The notes beneath the pieces were generated by a model. The model was not told the DNA's origin. It did no database searches and saw only the letters and a list, made by a program, of their open reading frames with translations. A DNA stretch of 64,000 nucleotides from Himantopus leucocephalus (taxonomy: Eukaryota; Chordata; Aves; Charadriiformes; Recurvirostridae), in the NCBI GenBank assembly GCA_003993805.1, contig RSEF01000004.1, positions 5,350,179 to 5,414,178 of the forward strand. The letters are read 5' to 3'. A program made the translations under genes and the position numbers. Positions 34,101 through 63,900 of this stretch are shown here, one piece after another (the first letter of the stretch is position 1; each line of letters begins with the position of its first letter).

Positions 34101-36321
34101 AATACATTTTTATGTGTTCTATAAATTATTTGCGTTTTCTAAAATATGAATTTGCTTGTTAAGTTGAAGGATAGCTATTTTTTATAGTAGCAATTCCTGT
34201 TCCTGTAAGTCAGTAGAACCTATGCATATGTTTGAGGAAATTCCTGATCTTCCTTTTAAGAACTATCATTGCTGTCAATATAGTGATAATATAATCTGAA
34301 TATAAAATGAAACAGGTAGACCCAAGTGAATGTGTGTGTGGGCCAAATTATTTATACCAAAGCAGAACTTGCATTTTAAATTATTTTGTTAATATATTTC
34401 TAAGCTATCACTGTGTGATTTCTGTTGAGCTATTGAATGTGACCTGAAAGCAAGAAATCTTCATGATGCTATTTCCTATTTGTCTTTTGTAGGTCTTTTT
34501 CATGCTCACAAATATTATTATTTTTTTTAAGTTTAAAAAAATACTTAAAAAAATAATTTGAAAATCTGAGTCTCTCTCCTTCAGGAACCATTCCTCCTTT
34601 CTACTCAGAAAGGATTACAGAATGGTCTTGTTTTGTTTTTTCTTTAGAAGAATACAGTATAGTAATTCTTTTGTGTTTAACACTTGAGGACTCTCTGTTG
34701 CCACTGCAAAAGGGTGTGACTAGTTTATCCAGATTGGCACATTTTTTTGTGCAAATCAGCAAGATCTGAAATCTATGCATTCTTCTTATGAGTATGCGTC
34801 ACCGGCTAGTAAACTGCTTTCCAGTTGTAAAAGGAAGCAAATGAAGCTGTTGGGAAAGCAAAGGCGATGGGTACAGGACAGACACCTTTTGATGCAGGAG
34901 TTGTGTAGTAAACACTGCAAGTTAAAACTCAGTCTGTGAAAATCTGTGGAAACAGAAGAGTGAGGATCTAAAAAGATGGTCTTTTAGCAGTAGTATATGC
35001 CGACAGGCACTTAATGGCATTCCTCTGCTTTCGATGAGAAAAATAGTGAGTGATACTGGTATTATGGGAGTCTGACAGCACTGAGCAGCGGGCAGGTTTG
35101 CCTATGCAAATTTTGACAAACAGTCGTGCATTTTCGTGCAGATCGCCATTGTAGCACGGTCCAGATGTATTGCAACTCTGCTATTCTTATGGCTGGATTA
35201 TTTTTTCAGCAGAAATATCAAACTATATGGTGGCTTTTCTTATTTAGATGAGCCTAATGTAGACAAAGGCCGAGGAGGATGCTTTTATTGCGGTTGTGGC
35301 CAATTCTGACAGTAAGGCTCAAATCTCCAAAGTAAAAATCTCTAAGCATGTCTGTTTGAAGAGGACATTATTTTGTCTCATGAGATATGTAGAAACAAAT
35401 AAACACAAACTACTTAATACTGGGCCAGGAAGCACATAACGCTCGTTAGGTATTTTCACTTTTGAACCCGCAGTGTCTGCCTGATTAGGGGATTGGGACC
35501 TCGGTGTTGTATTTTAAAATGTGTTGCTGGTAACACGTGAAAAGTTTGTGATTCATGTTGAGTTTAATTTTAAGTTACTTTTCTTAGATGAGAGTACTGA
35601 ATGGTGCTCTTACTGAAAACTAGTATGGTACTGCTAAATTAACTGTGGGTCTCGAAAAGGTTTCTGTTGCAGCGTGTTAGTCACAGATCCTTCTAAAATT
35701 TTGTTCCTGATGCTGTTTGACTAAGCCACAGTGTGTCTGTGTGGTACCGAAAATGGTAATCTTTTATCTTCTCATCTCTGCCCTCATGAAGGGTAGTTAC
35801 TCATCTGCTGTGCTACTTTGTGAGCTTTTACACTCAAAACCTGTTCTGGGTGCTCTGCCGGACTTTTGGGGCTTTCCTTTGCTTCTGTTTTTGAAGAAGT
35901 TCAGCAGCATGAATTTTACTGCATGCACAAGTAGTGCATTTTCTAGAAATTCTTTTGCTGTAATAAATACCTCTAAGACTGGGATGAAAGAGTTGCGGTA
36001 ACTTTTTGCCCTAGTGATTGCTGTACTTGTTGTATTTTCCACTTCTTCTTTTCCCTGTAAGTTTTGTATTAGTATCCAAAGTTTTATATTAATGTTTAAA
36101 CTGTTTTGCCTAAAGAACTAATTTTGCTTGCTGATACAATTTCTTAAAAAGTGGGTAAAATACTGTCTCTGCGTGTTTATTTGGATACATTGAAGTAGCG
36201 TAAAGAAAAGGGTAAAAAGGGACAGATCACTTCCAAGCAACCAATATTATATTTATAAAACTGTAAGTTAAATTGCCTTTTGTTGATGTTAACATGCTGA
36301 TTGCACCTTTTCTTTCTGTAG
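31154..36321 (+). other. PHF6 intron 1
   Basis: About 5.2 kb between the candidate exon 1 donor and the exon 2 acceptor. The first 600 bp are still CpG-rich and include a YY1-like site; the rest is AT-rich. It contains a C-run/N/T-run gap scar at 31910, an N-joined 120-bp duplication (32748-32988) and an AT-rich hairpin (34518-34556). No other exon or RNA gene was recognised. Confidence 0.6.
32748..32988. repeat. N-joined duplication (120 bp) in PHF6 intron 1
   Basis: 32748-32867 and 32869-32988 are the same length and differ at only a few bases, with N at 32868. Probable gap-join artefact inside the intron; no effect on coding sequence. Confidence 0.9.
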
Positions 36322-36363
36322 CATTGAGAGGATTGAAGTGGCATTCTAAGCTCATTTAAAATC
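36322..36363 (+). other. PHF6: PHF6 exon 2, 5'UTR part
   Basis: The acceptor TTTCTTTCTGTAG ends at 36321 and is followed by 42 nt of leader before the start codon. There is no upstream ATG in these 42 nt, so the ATG at 36364 is the first one in exon 2. Confidence 0.8.
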
Positions 36364-54100
<17,737 letters not shown>

Positions 54101-54392
54101 GTATGGAAGTTACTCCTGACAGATCTGTTACCGAGACTGAAACGCAATATACATTTAATGTAGTTTATTGCAGTGAAGTATTTAAATCTAGTGTATGCAG
54201 ATAAGTACTTTTTATTGGCATACTGTAGAAAAATGGGGAGGATGTGTTGTTTTTTAAATCCAGCTGACTTTGTAACAACGTAAGAAGGGAGGCCCTCATT
54301 TCTATCGCTAAATATAGATGTAATGTCAGAGCTGCGAAATGCTTTTCTGTATGTTTTTAAATTTACTATTGTTTTCATCATTTTTTAAACAG
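54101..54392 (+). other. PHF6 intron 10, within or retained in the 3'UTR
   Basis: 292 bp starting GTATGG directly after the stop codon and ending TTTTTTAAACAG at 54392. Splicing or retention does not change the protein. If retained, it is simply more 3'UTR. Confidence 0.7.
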
Positions 54393-54712
54393 GTTCAAGG
54401 GACAGAGTTATAGAACTGGGAATGGCTAAGACATCATAACTACTAATTCTTTTAAATTGTTTTCTAAAATCAGAAAAGGGTTAGTAACTTTTTACTGCCC
54501 GACTCTGTTAGAAATTTCATTGAACTGCCTGAAACGTTCATGTGTGTGAGCCTTCAGTAAGTGGCAGAGTTTTACATGTCAATATTATGTAGTTTGTAGT
54601 CTGCAGTGTCTGGAAAAAAAAAATGAAACACTATATAAATGATATGTAATATGTACAGTGTCAAAAGTTAAGGCAGACATTGAAATGAAGTAAGATCTAT
54701 ATTTCTGGACTG

Positions 54713-54718
54713 AATAAA
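54713..54718 (+). terminator. Candidate proximal poly(A) signal of PHF6
   Basis: Canonical AATAAA 320 bp into exon 11, followed by GT/T-rich sequence (TGTGTAAGTTGTTTAG) from about 20 bp downstream. It would give a short 3'UTR isoform. Confidence 0.45.
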
Positions 54719-56114
54719 AACCTTAAGATTTGGAATGTGTAAGTTGTTTAGTGGATTCATGCAACGAGGGAAGGTCTTAGCTAGTTTAATTAACAACATG
54801 AACAAGTTCGCGGTGGCAACAAGCTGGTACTTTGTGAATTTTGCATTTTCTTCATACACAAGTTACGGAGGCTATACACGGGAAAGCCGCTCTCTGTTTT
54901 TGCTTGCAAAGCACACAGTAGAAAAGGACTCAGTGTACACCGAAGCACGCTTGAACATTTCAGGTTGTTCCTGTTGTGATTGCTCATTCCGCCCAGCATT
55001 GTTTGCGGGAGATTTACTTGAGCAGCTGTTGGTTCTGAGCTGTGAGCTTTAGAACTCATGCCAAAGGGCTGTAGTTCATTCTTTCCCCAACGACCCACCT
55101 CTTTCTGTGTCCCTGATTTACAAAGAACACTTCACAAAAGTGTGATTAAAACCTTATTATACAAATGTTTGGACTCTGCAGCCCAATCTCTTTTACTTCA
55201 GAGAGTTACAACTCTTAACTCACTATGGAATTTAGCCACCGTACCTGACATCCATACCTCAAGTGTTCTGCGTTGTGTGGAACACTTCATGTTTTGTCCA
55301 GAATATGCATAAAGGTCCCATATTCTGTAAGAAGAATGAGGAAACAACCCCTTTTGCTAGATTGGTATTTATTTTTTAATCTTATGACCACTATATGAGA
55401 AACTTGGCTTATCATCCGTATTGTTTTTAGTGATTATTTTTTCCTCGTTCTGTCAAGTCAGCAATCACGTCATGGAATTCTACTTGCTGGAGTTTGATGT
55501 TCCTTTAGGGAATAATCAGATCTAGGCTATACCAAACCTTAACAGATCAGTCCTCTGCTTTCAAAACACCTTGTCATTTCTAATGGCTACGAGCTTCTTC
55601 AATTGGTCTGTTAAAGCACATTCTCAGACTTACTTACGTAAAACCAAAAAGCTGAATCCAGTCCACGTGTTTGTTGCTATCGCATCACCTTATTGTTTGT
55701 TTCGGGTTTTGACTTGTTTCACTCTGAATTCCCAACAAAACTTCTGGATTTGAAGGAAGGAAACAAGCAAAATACACTGATTTGACTATAAACTGCTACA
55801 GTTCTTCTGGGATTGGTATTGCAAAAACAGTTCATTTGTAACATGAGTTTCTGTAGCATTTTTTACTTGTATTTTTAAAAGATTTAATGTGTGTCATTTG
55901 TCTTCTTATGCATTCCCTTAATGTCTTGAGGGACTCAATTACTGTATATTGGAGTTTCTAACATTTTACCTGTTAGAATTCAATCAATTCTGTTTGCTTT
56001 CCTGGAGAATAATGCCGTTTTGGAAAGAAATATTGCTGTGTACAGAAAATATTCAGTTACTGCTCTAAACATGATGCCATTGATCATTTTTATTTTGTAT
56101 TTGTAACTTTCAAA

Positions 56115-56120
56115 ATTAAA
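56115..56120 (+). terminator. Candidate poly(A) signal (ATTAAA) of PHF6
   Basis: ATTAAA preceded by a T-rich/TTTGTATTTGTAA upstream element and followed by a GTGTTTTGTTT-type downstream element about 55 bp later. A 3'UTR ending here would be about 1.75 kb. Confidence 0.45.
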
Positions 56121-56448
56121 AGCGTGACTTGAATTGCAATGACAGATCGGTTATTGAAATTGTCTATCAAGGTGTTTTGTTTCTCCTAAAATATGAACAT
56201 TTTTCAGCCACTCAGAGCAGTTTTAGGATGCAAAATAACATCCTTCGATGTTTAAATTACTTCTAGATTTGTGCCTCAGACATGGCCCTCCCATGGAAAA
56301 AAGGCACTTTGTTTGCAGCTACTGTATTTTAACTAAGGTTGCATGGGGTAGATCTGCCAGCATACTGATTGTGTTTGAGCCTGAGCTCTAATTCGTAGCG
56401 TGTCAGTTGCTTAGTATAATATTCAGTCCAATAATTCATCTGTTATGA

Positions 56449-56454
56449 AATAAA
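56449..56454 (+). terminator. Candidate poly(A) signal of PHF6
   Basis: Canonical AATAAA in TATGAAATAAATCACC. The downstream GU-rich element is weak. Confidence 0.3.
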
Positions 56455-57312
56455 TCACCCTATTCCATGCCTCGAAAAACCAGAGCAGCACTTTACCTTC
56501 GGGTAGCGGAAAAGTGGCTGGTTTACCTGTTACCTCCTTGTGCTGAGATGGCCTGACTAAACCGTCGTTAATTCAGAATTCACGGAAACAAAGTCAAAAG
56601 CAAAAATCTTTTCTTACGAGCCTCAAATTTGTCAGAACTGACTTCAACTCATGTATGCTGGGTAAAAGTGCCTTACAATGTAAAAATTGTATTTATATGT
56701 TCCCAAGTAGCATCACCTGCTGGGGAGTAATTCTGTCGTGGTGTTAATATTTAGAAGAAATGTACCTCAGCAGTGTATTTACTGTACATCTCTTACGTCC
56801 TTAATTGTAGTTTTAAAAAGCATGACAATGTATGATACTATACAACATTTACATCATTTTTTAAAGACAAAATACTGCCATTACTGTCTTTTTACGTGTA
56901 TTTTAGCTTGGAATTTCAGACAGTCTGTCTGGTTTGGTTTTTTGTTTTTGGTTTTTTTTCTTGGTAAAGCAATGTAATCTTTGCAAGCATATACTGAAGA
57001 TTATTCTGGAGCATCTACTGCCTTCCCAGAAATGTTAGAAGTAATGGAAGTGCTCTATAGGTGAAATAGATATGTTTAAATTAGCTAGTTAAATTAATGC
57101 AGTCTATTTGTTACTGAGATTTTTTTTTTTAATAGGCACCTTCTGCTTTCATCTCACAATCAGAGAACTCATGAATTTAACAAAACTTGTCTTATGAAAC
57201 TGGTTTCACTTTNTTTTTTTTTTTTTTTTTTTTTGGCCTTTGGGCATTTCTTTTGCTCACAAGAGTATTGTGTGCTGTTTAAGGCGCCTGGAACCCTCTG
57301 AGAAGGGAGGTT

Positions 57313-57380
57313 TCTCCCCAACTCACTGTAACTATGTATTAACAGATCTCCCCAACTCACTGTATCTCTATATTAACAGA
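57313..57380. repeat. 34-bp tandem duplication, two copies
   Basis: TCTCCCCAACTCACTGTA followed by a variable tetranucleotide and ATTAACAGA occurs twice with a 34-bp period (57313 and 57347). No N lies between the copies, so unlike the gap-linked duplications it may be genuine. Confidence 0.85.
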
Positions 57381-58392
57381 TCTGCGATTGTGCTATACCA
57401 AGAAAGGACTGTACCAAGGAAGGACAGGCATCAGAAGGATATTGTTCAAATAACTTGAGGATACAGCTGGTGTTATGCCAGAGTCTCGAGGCGTGATCAA
57501 ACACTCTAGCAGTAAGCTGTGCTATCACTCCATTCCGAGGAAGGGTGAAAGGCCGGTTCGATATCAGCATCAGTGCAGGTAGCTAGGATGAAATAGATTA
57601 GGGGATCAAAAGATCGACTCATTCAGCAGGTGTGTTGATCCACGGGAGGTTCTGTGATAAGGCTCTAGAAGTTACGCCTACACTCCGCAAAGTCTGACCT
57701 TCAGGTACAAAGAGCTGTGCTGATCTAGAACGCTATGATTATACTGAATCTGGCCCTAAAATGTAATACAAAGGGAGAGAGCTTGCTGCTTACTGCTGCC
57801 TATATGAAAAATAACTTCAGGCTAAACCAGAGTGAAAGGTGAAGTGGTGATAATCGACTTGAAATATCAGACTTACCCGGCAGGTGATAATCAGTGCATT
57901 CCAAAAATATTAATATGCTGAATCAGATTGACAAGAAAATTAATCCTCATTAGACAAAATTAATCTTAAGAGAACTGAAAGTACGTTATAGCAACTAGTG
58001 ACTCTTCTTCCACGTCACCAGAAACAGATTCCACTGTATTAGTGATGGAGGTTAACAAACAGAACACGGCTCTTGATTTATATACTTGTTGAAGCATTTT
58101 CTATATATGCATATGTATGCACATCCGTTAGTCAACAGTGACATCTCAACCCTTAAAGGATCCTGGAGAACTGTTGCTTGTCAAGAAGCACTCAGGTTAG
58201 GCTAACATTTGCAGCTTTTGCTCTAGCATACATTTACATTAGGTGTAAAGACAAGGAATGTATGAAAGAGGGTAAATGCATTCCTACCTACAATGTTATG
58301 TATATTTTGTTCCTGTTATATTGGCTTTACTTCCAAAGTTGTAGTTTGCAGTATTAGTTTCTTTTTATTGGTATCCTTGCGTATATATATTC

Positions 58393-58398
58393 AATAAA
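58393..58398 (+). terminator. Candidate distal poly(A) signal of PHF6
   Basis: Canonical AATAAA in TATTCAATAAATGAGTT, followed by a T-rich stretch (TCCTTTTTCTG) about 35 bp later. It would give a 4-kb 3'UTR, which is long but not unusual for birds. Confidence 0.35.
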
Positions 58399-59779
58399 TG
58401 AGTTATGAATTTCATATTTGCATATCTGTCCTTTTTCTGAAAGTATAACTTAAAAACTGTCATTTTAATGCGTAAATGCAGTATTTCCCCGCAGGCCTGT
58501 GAAAATTTTGCCAGGTGAGAAGCGAGAATGCATACTTGGAGTATGCCACTTACTCAGTGGTGACTCTGCATATTTGTGTATTCTTCTTAACTTTGTGCAA
58601 TGGGAGCGCTGCTTTGCGTTAACCACTAGTTAATCAGGCGAAGTGACTTGACTCACTGAAGGGTCCCAAGAACTTTTTTTGGTTTTTTTTCAAGAGTAAA
58701 TGAATTTAGACTAAGATATCAAGGGAATGCAGAGAGCAATATAGTTACACTGAAGAAGAGCAGCTGCATCCAGAATGGCCTTTAGAACCGTATAAACGTA
58801 GCGTAAGAGATTAACGAAACAAAAGATCACTTGGAAAATGCTGGATTTGTCCAAATACATAACTGCCTAGAGTGAGACAGCAATACCTTTCACTGTTTTT
58901 AAAGTATCAAGAAATGTGATGGGAAAACTTTGTAGGAGGAAGGGTGCTATTGGCCTATTGATGAAGACTTTTATTTTCTGAAAACAGCTACACGCTCTTA
59001 TGCCATCACCTTAAACAATGAGTCCATTTAATGAGTGTAGTAGGTATTTGCTGTCGCCTGAGAAAAATCAGATTTATGTGGCAGGAAAAAATTGTCAGGC
59101 ATCATCCTCACATAGGAGTTGCCAAATGGTCAGGTCTTGTTGATGAAGTGTAATTAGCGATGCTGTGATTCCACATCCATCTTTGCAAAGGTTTCCTGAA
59201 GAGGTTAATTTAAGACTTTTTTATTATCAAAATCAACGTTGGGAATAGTTTCACTACATAGCTTTTGATGCCATGGCAATTACTGGATGCATGTTTACTT
59301 TATTTGCTGTGTTTTTTGTGTTTAATTCAGTCAGCTGGGATCTTTGACGGCAGCGCAGGATATTGTTGCGGAGCCTTCTCTGTTTTGTGGATGTCGCTTC
59401 TCACCGGAATAGCTGGTGACTGAAATCGTGGAACAATGGAGGAGGGACGCATAGACACAGGAGCCAGAGACTTCGGTTGTCCTTGTGCTGCGTGACGGTA
59501 GGGCAGAGTGGTGAATACTTCAAGGGCTCTCGTGTCCTCACTTGGACAAGCTCTACTTACTCTGCCACATGTAAGAGATTGCAGCACAAGCTCAACAACC
59601 ATAGTTACCCTCGTGCCTAGATCAGATCCCCCGTGCGGTAAACTGCTTTCAAGCGTGAGAGATAAAGGGGAAGGCTGTAAAATGAAGGCTTGTCTCTCTG
59701 CTTCCACCCGTCTGTTCAGAACTTGGGGTCAATGGTTTAAACTGGAAAATTAATGGAAAAGGGAAACTATCAGTGAGCT
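58399..59779. other. Intergenic DNA downstream of PHF6
   Basis: AT-rich up to 59.3 kb, then of mixed composition. It includes a 126-codon minus-strand frame (59327-59707) followed by two poly(A) hexamers, described as a finding; it has no recognised homology. Confidence 0.55.
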
Positions 59780-60920
59780 GCTAAAAGAAAGAAAGATCAA
59801 ATTGTGTCAAACTAATGTTGCTCCCTCTAGACCAAGGTAAGAAGCTTCTTGAACAGCAGAGAAGCTGTGGGCACAGCTTTACTTTAAGTGACTCTAATGA
59901 CGTCCTGTAAGAAAGTTGGGGAATGTGGTCTGACACCAATGTAAAAGTGAGGTTATAAAAACCAGTTTGGAAAAAACCACTCAGAGTAATTATTAATCAT
60001 TCCCAGTCAGACTGCAAGGATGTATTGTGTGGGATTCTCTACAGTTCTGCTCTGAGTTGATGTTCGTTGGTATTTGCATTAACAGTTCAGATGGCAAATG
60101 CTGATTAAATTGTAGGGAGCACCAGACTTGAGCCAACTACTGAACGAGCAGAAGACAATTACAATTCAAAATGAACTTGATAAATTCAAAAGGGTTAGAA
60201 TGCATTTCAGTAAACCCAGCAATGGGTTTGGCAAACGCGTATTTGTACACTTCGGCAGAAGCAACGATCAGCTGAAGGAATACAGGATGGGACAGGACAG
60301 GCAGTTAGGGTAGCAGTTGTACACAGGAGTTCTCTTGGGGTCCTGGCCAGGCACCAGCTGAACATGATTCAACAGCATCCTGTTCCTGAAAAAAAAACCC
60401 CAACGTTGTTGTGGAACGTATGATCAGGAACATAGTCTGTAAGGTACAGGACGTGGTCCTTCTTCCTCATGTGGTAGTAGAAAGCCTCTCTTGGAACATG
60501 GCATCCCGCTGTGAGGCACCGCGCTTCGTGGAAAATGTGGAGCAGCTGGAGATAACCAGAGAAAAGCGATGAGAGGGATGACAGGATGGAAGACGGGGCT
60601 TGTTTGAAGGTGATGGGAGGGACATGTTTTCAAATTGGTAAGAGGTAGCTGCAAAGGAGGAGGAAATAAACACTTTCCCTCACTGCTGCTGCAGGTAGGG
60701 CAAGAAAAATAGATTACATCGCAGCAGGAGACATTTAGCTCAGACATCAGAATGGGTGGTTGGCCCTGACAGCGGGAAGAGTTAAGCTCTGGAATACCTT
60801 TCCTGGGCAGGCTGTGGAATCTCTGGGATTTGAGATTTTAAAGGAAAAGTTAGTGGGCATCTTAGGGGGCTGGCACAGAGGTGGGTTGGAGGTGCTGGGC
60901 ATGAGGCTAACTGAAGTGCC
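59780..60920 (+). mobile_element. Degenerate CR1-type LINE fragment (3' half)
   Basis: Recognised from conserved CR1 wording in order: CTAGACCAAGG near 59828, AGAATGCATTTCAGTAAA near 60198, TTGGGGTCCTGGCCAGGC (60337-60354), GCACCGCGCTTCGTGGA (60517-60533), ATGTGGAGCAGCTGGAGA (60535-60552), then CTCTGGAATACCTTTCCTGG and GGCTGTGGAATCTC (about 60787-60822) and a final GGGGGCTGG. It covers the C-terminal part of the reverse-transcriptase region and the 3'UTR. It is full of stops and indels, and the 3' terminal microsatellite is lost. It is old and inactive. Boundaries are approximate to some 50 bp. Confidence 0.75.
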
Positions 60921-63900
60921 CCCCAGCTTGTATTTCGGACGCTGCCCTCTGACGTTCTCACGCTAAGGCTTTCAGCGAGGGAGTTGGAGAACTGTTCTGG
61001 AGCAAAACGCTGCGCTGGCAGAGCTCCTGGGCTTGACCTCGAGGCTCACAGCCATGCGTTTCCTTTTTCATCTTTTCTTTTAAAATAGTACTTGTGGTAA
61101 TAACATCTGCGGGGAGCCTGGCACGCTCCTGTGGAGTGGCCCACGTCTGCACAGTTAGTATGAACTTTCCGACACCACCCAGCGCTGGGCACTCTCCGCT
61201 CTTCCATTTCACATTTTTGGGGGTATTTCAGCACTCCAACTTTTTGAGTGAATGTGTCCCACACCTTGAATGTACTTTTCTATTGTGTAAGAATAAGTGG
61301 AGTGACAGCGGTACTTCATATGAACATATGTGTGGGAGTAGAGCACCAAACTCCTTGGTGCTTCTTAATTGCGTACATACGTGATGGTGCAGAGTTCGGA
61401 GTGACTGATCTCTTCCCCAATTATTGTGGTGGGAATCTCTCTTACTTTGTTTAAACCCAGTTCTCGGCTTTTATTTTTTCCTAAAGCAACATTCCAGCTG
61501 AGAAGACAGCAACCAGGGCTGGTGCTGCCCCACGTTTTATTCCCTGGATAGATATGCGGGTAGCGTGGCACGCGTGCAATACCCTATTTCCCACTGCCGG
61601 CCAAAAAAAAATCCATATTGCTGTGCAAGGACTCCCATCAAGGAGGCTCGGTGGCAGAGGGAGGAAGAAACTCACTCCCTCACCGTATACTAAAAATAGG
61701 CTGATGCTGTGCAACCAGCTTTGCTGTGAACTTCCTTCTGGCACGCAGCCGTGCAGCTGCCTTAGAGTTTTAAGCCTGGATACCTCTCCAAAACAAGAAG
61801 TCACCAAAGTTAAACGCAGCCAGCAACGTTTTTAATCTTATTACTCCCTGCTGCGTTGTATCAATTTTAGCTTCTTGCAGAGTGCAGGTAGCTTACTGGG
61901 ATCCAAGTTCAATTTTTTTTTTTTTTTACTTAAAGCATGGTTACAGCTGGCGCTGGCAATCCCTGAAGTCTGCAAAGTTCAAAGGAGGGAGGAGGCCTTT
62001 AATCTCAAACTGAAATACTCGGGTGACCCGTCCGAAAAGGGCTTTCCTGCAGAGTAAGAACAGCAGTAGCTGGGCTGCGAAAGGTTTTTAAACTCTCCGA
62101 ATTGCCGTTAACTAAACATCCTTAAATCCTGATGTGATGATATGAAATTGGAAAGTCAGTTCCTTAAGTGAGACTAGTTTAAAAAGAATAAACATGAGAC
62201 ACACGACTCTGCGGGCAGCTGGACTGAATGACAGGAGTGATTCATTCCGGCCTTGAAGCCTATGAGTTATTTGGTTTTGCCATATTTTCCAGTGATTTTT
62301 ACCTACTTACTAGCGCCAACATTTTGCCCTAAAATAAATCACGTCACATTCTCCTGTATGTTTTGACTATGAAGACTGATGTGGCAATTTAAGTATCAAG
62401 CTTCCTTGTTCTTTGTTTCAATAGTTGTTCGTTGTTTAGACATAACAAGATTCACATTTTCCTTTATCACGATTTCTCATTTGTAGCAAGAATATTTTCC
62501 AAGACAGTAATTAAATCTCTGGATCTTTTTCAGCTATTTCGCAGGAATCGCTGCAAATGCAGTAATTTTGCATAGCTGTTTTTTCCCTCACGATTTTTTA
62601 TTGTCGAATACCCAGCTTTTATTTGAACCCTCTGTATCCAATTATCTGATTTGTGCGGCAATTAAGCAGAAGATCGGTGGCATTGTACTTTATGTTCTTT
62701 TTTAAACTCTCATCAATAACAGGACCACACTAGTCTGTAAGTTTGTAATTTAAGATGCGGTTGGCGGGGGTTCAAAGAGGCAGGAGCTCTAGTCTGTCTC
62801 GCTTCCCCTTGGAAAGCCTTGCTGGTGCTGCCGAACAATATTTACACCAGAAGGGAACCGAGTTTTGGAAAACTTTTCCAGACTCTGAAGAAACCAAACA
62901 AGCTGAGACTTAGATAAGCTTCAGTGAATTTAAAAACTCTTGATGCTATCACTGCGTAAAACGCGTATTAGCCCATCAGATATCACAGATCTACAATTTG
63001 AGGAGTGGATTTCGGGTAATAGATAAAATTAAGAGCAGAGATTTGGCCAAAAAAATGTTATTTGAAGCTAAATTCTCCTATTGTCATCTCTGTTGAGCAC
63101 TTTATGATATCTTACGTTTCTGCAATTACAGGTACAGGTGCTCTGCTCTGCAATTAACGTACGGTTTGCTAAATAGGGTTTGTGTCTGGAGCCAGAGAGG
63201 TTCAAAAAGCATCGAGCTGATTTCTTTTTCCGGGACCTTCAGCTTTCTAGCTGTCTGGAGAGAGGGTTCGGATGAGGTCCTGTCGTCTCCCTTGCTATGG
63301 TGCCTGGCAGTCCTTTCGAGAAGAGTTCTCCCCCTTCCCATCCCCGTTGGGGTCTTTCGAGGACAGATTTCTGAAGGGGCTTTCCACTGGGTCAGGCAGG
63401 ATTCTGGGTGGGCGACGGATAGTACGCAGGAATTCTAGCTCCCCACTGCCTGGTTGTTTATCTTCAGACCCTATATATTCACTTATTTCCCCTTTTTAAA
63501 TACAAACTGAGTTCTAAAAGCACTCTTCCACTGAACAGGGTTGTCACCAAGCATCTCATCCAGTCTCGCGCCCTTAACCCAAATCCAGATGCAGGGTCTG
63601 GCCAGGGTCCGGTGTTACTCCTAGAACAGCGTTTAATATTCGAGGATCCGGATGATGCTTTTGCCAGCTCACACCGTACAACTCAAAATGTCTCGCAAAG
63701 GGAAAGGGGAGTCCTGAAGCGCAGCTCCCTCCCTGGCCTGGCGTGTGCTTTCTCTCTGCTTCCCTTGCAATCTGCCCAGAGAAGATTTCTGAGATGCTTG
63801 AACGGCTGCCAGGATCCGGACGGGAGGCAGGGGCCGCGGCGCGGGAGCTCTGCCACCTGATGCCTAGTCTGCATTGAGACCGTGCCAGCTGGAGCGGCAA

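Larger units (their letters stand above)
54393..58398 (+). other. PHF6: PHF6 3'UTR exon 11 (end uncertain)
   Basis: It begins after the acceptor at 54391-54392 and is AT-rich without coding features. Candidate poly(A) hexamers lie at 54713 (AATAAA), 56115 (ATTAAA), 56449 (AATAAA) and 58393 (AATAAA). Human PHF6 mRNA is around 4.5 kb, which would favour an end near 56.1-56.5 kb or later. The 3' limit given is the farthest plausible one. A gap scar lies at 57213. Open frames inside (such as 54735-55052) are taken as random. Confidence 0.5.

Noticed and set aside
57540..57570. GGTTCGATATC resembling a tRNA B box
   Set aside because: One mismatch to the B box, no matching A box at the right distance and no cloverleaf pairing.
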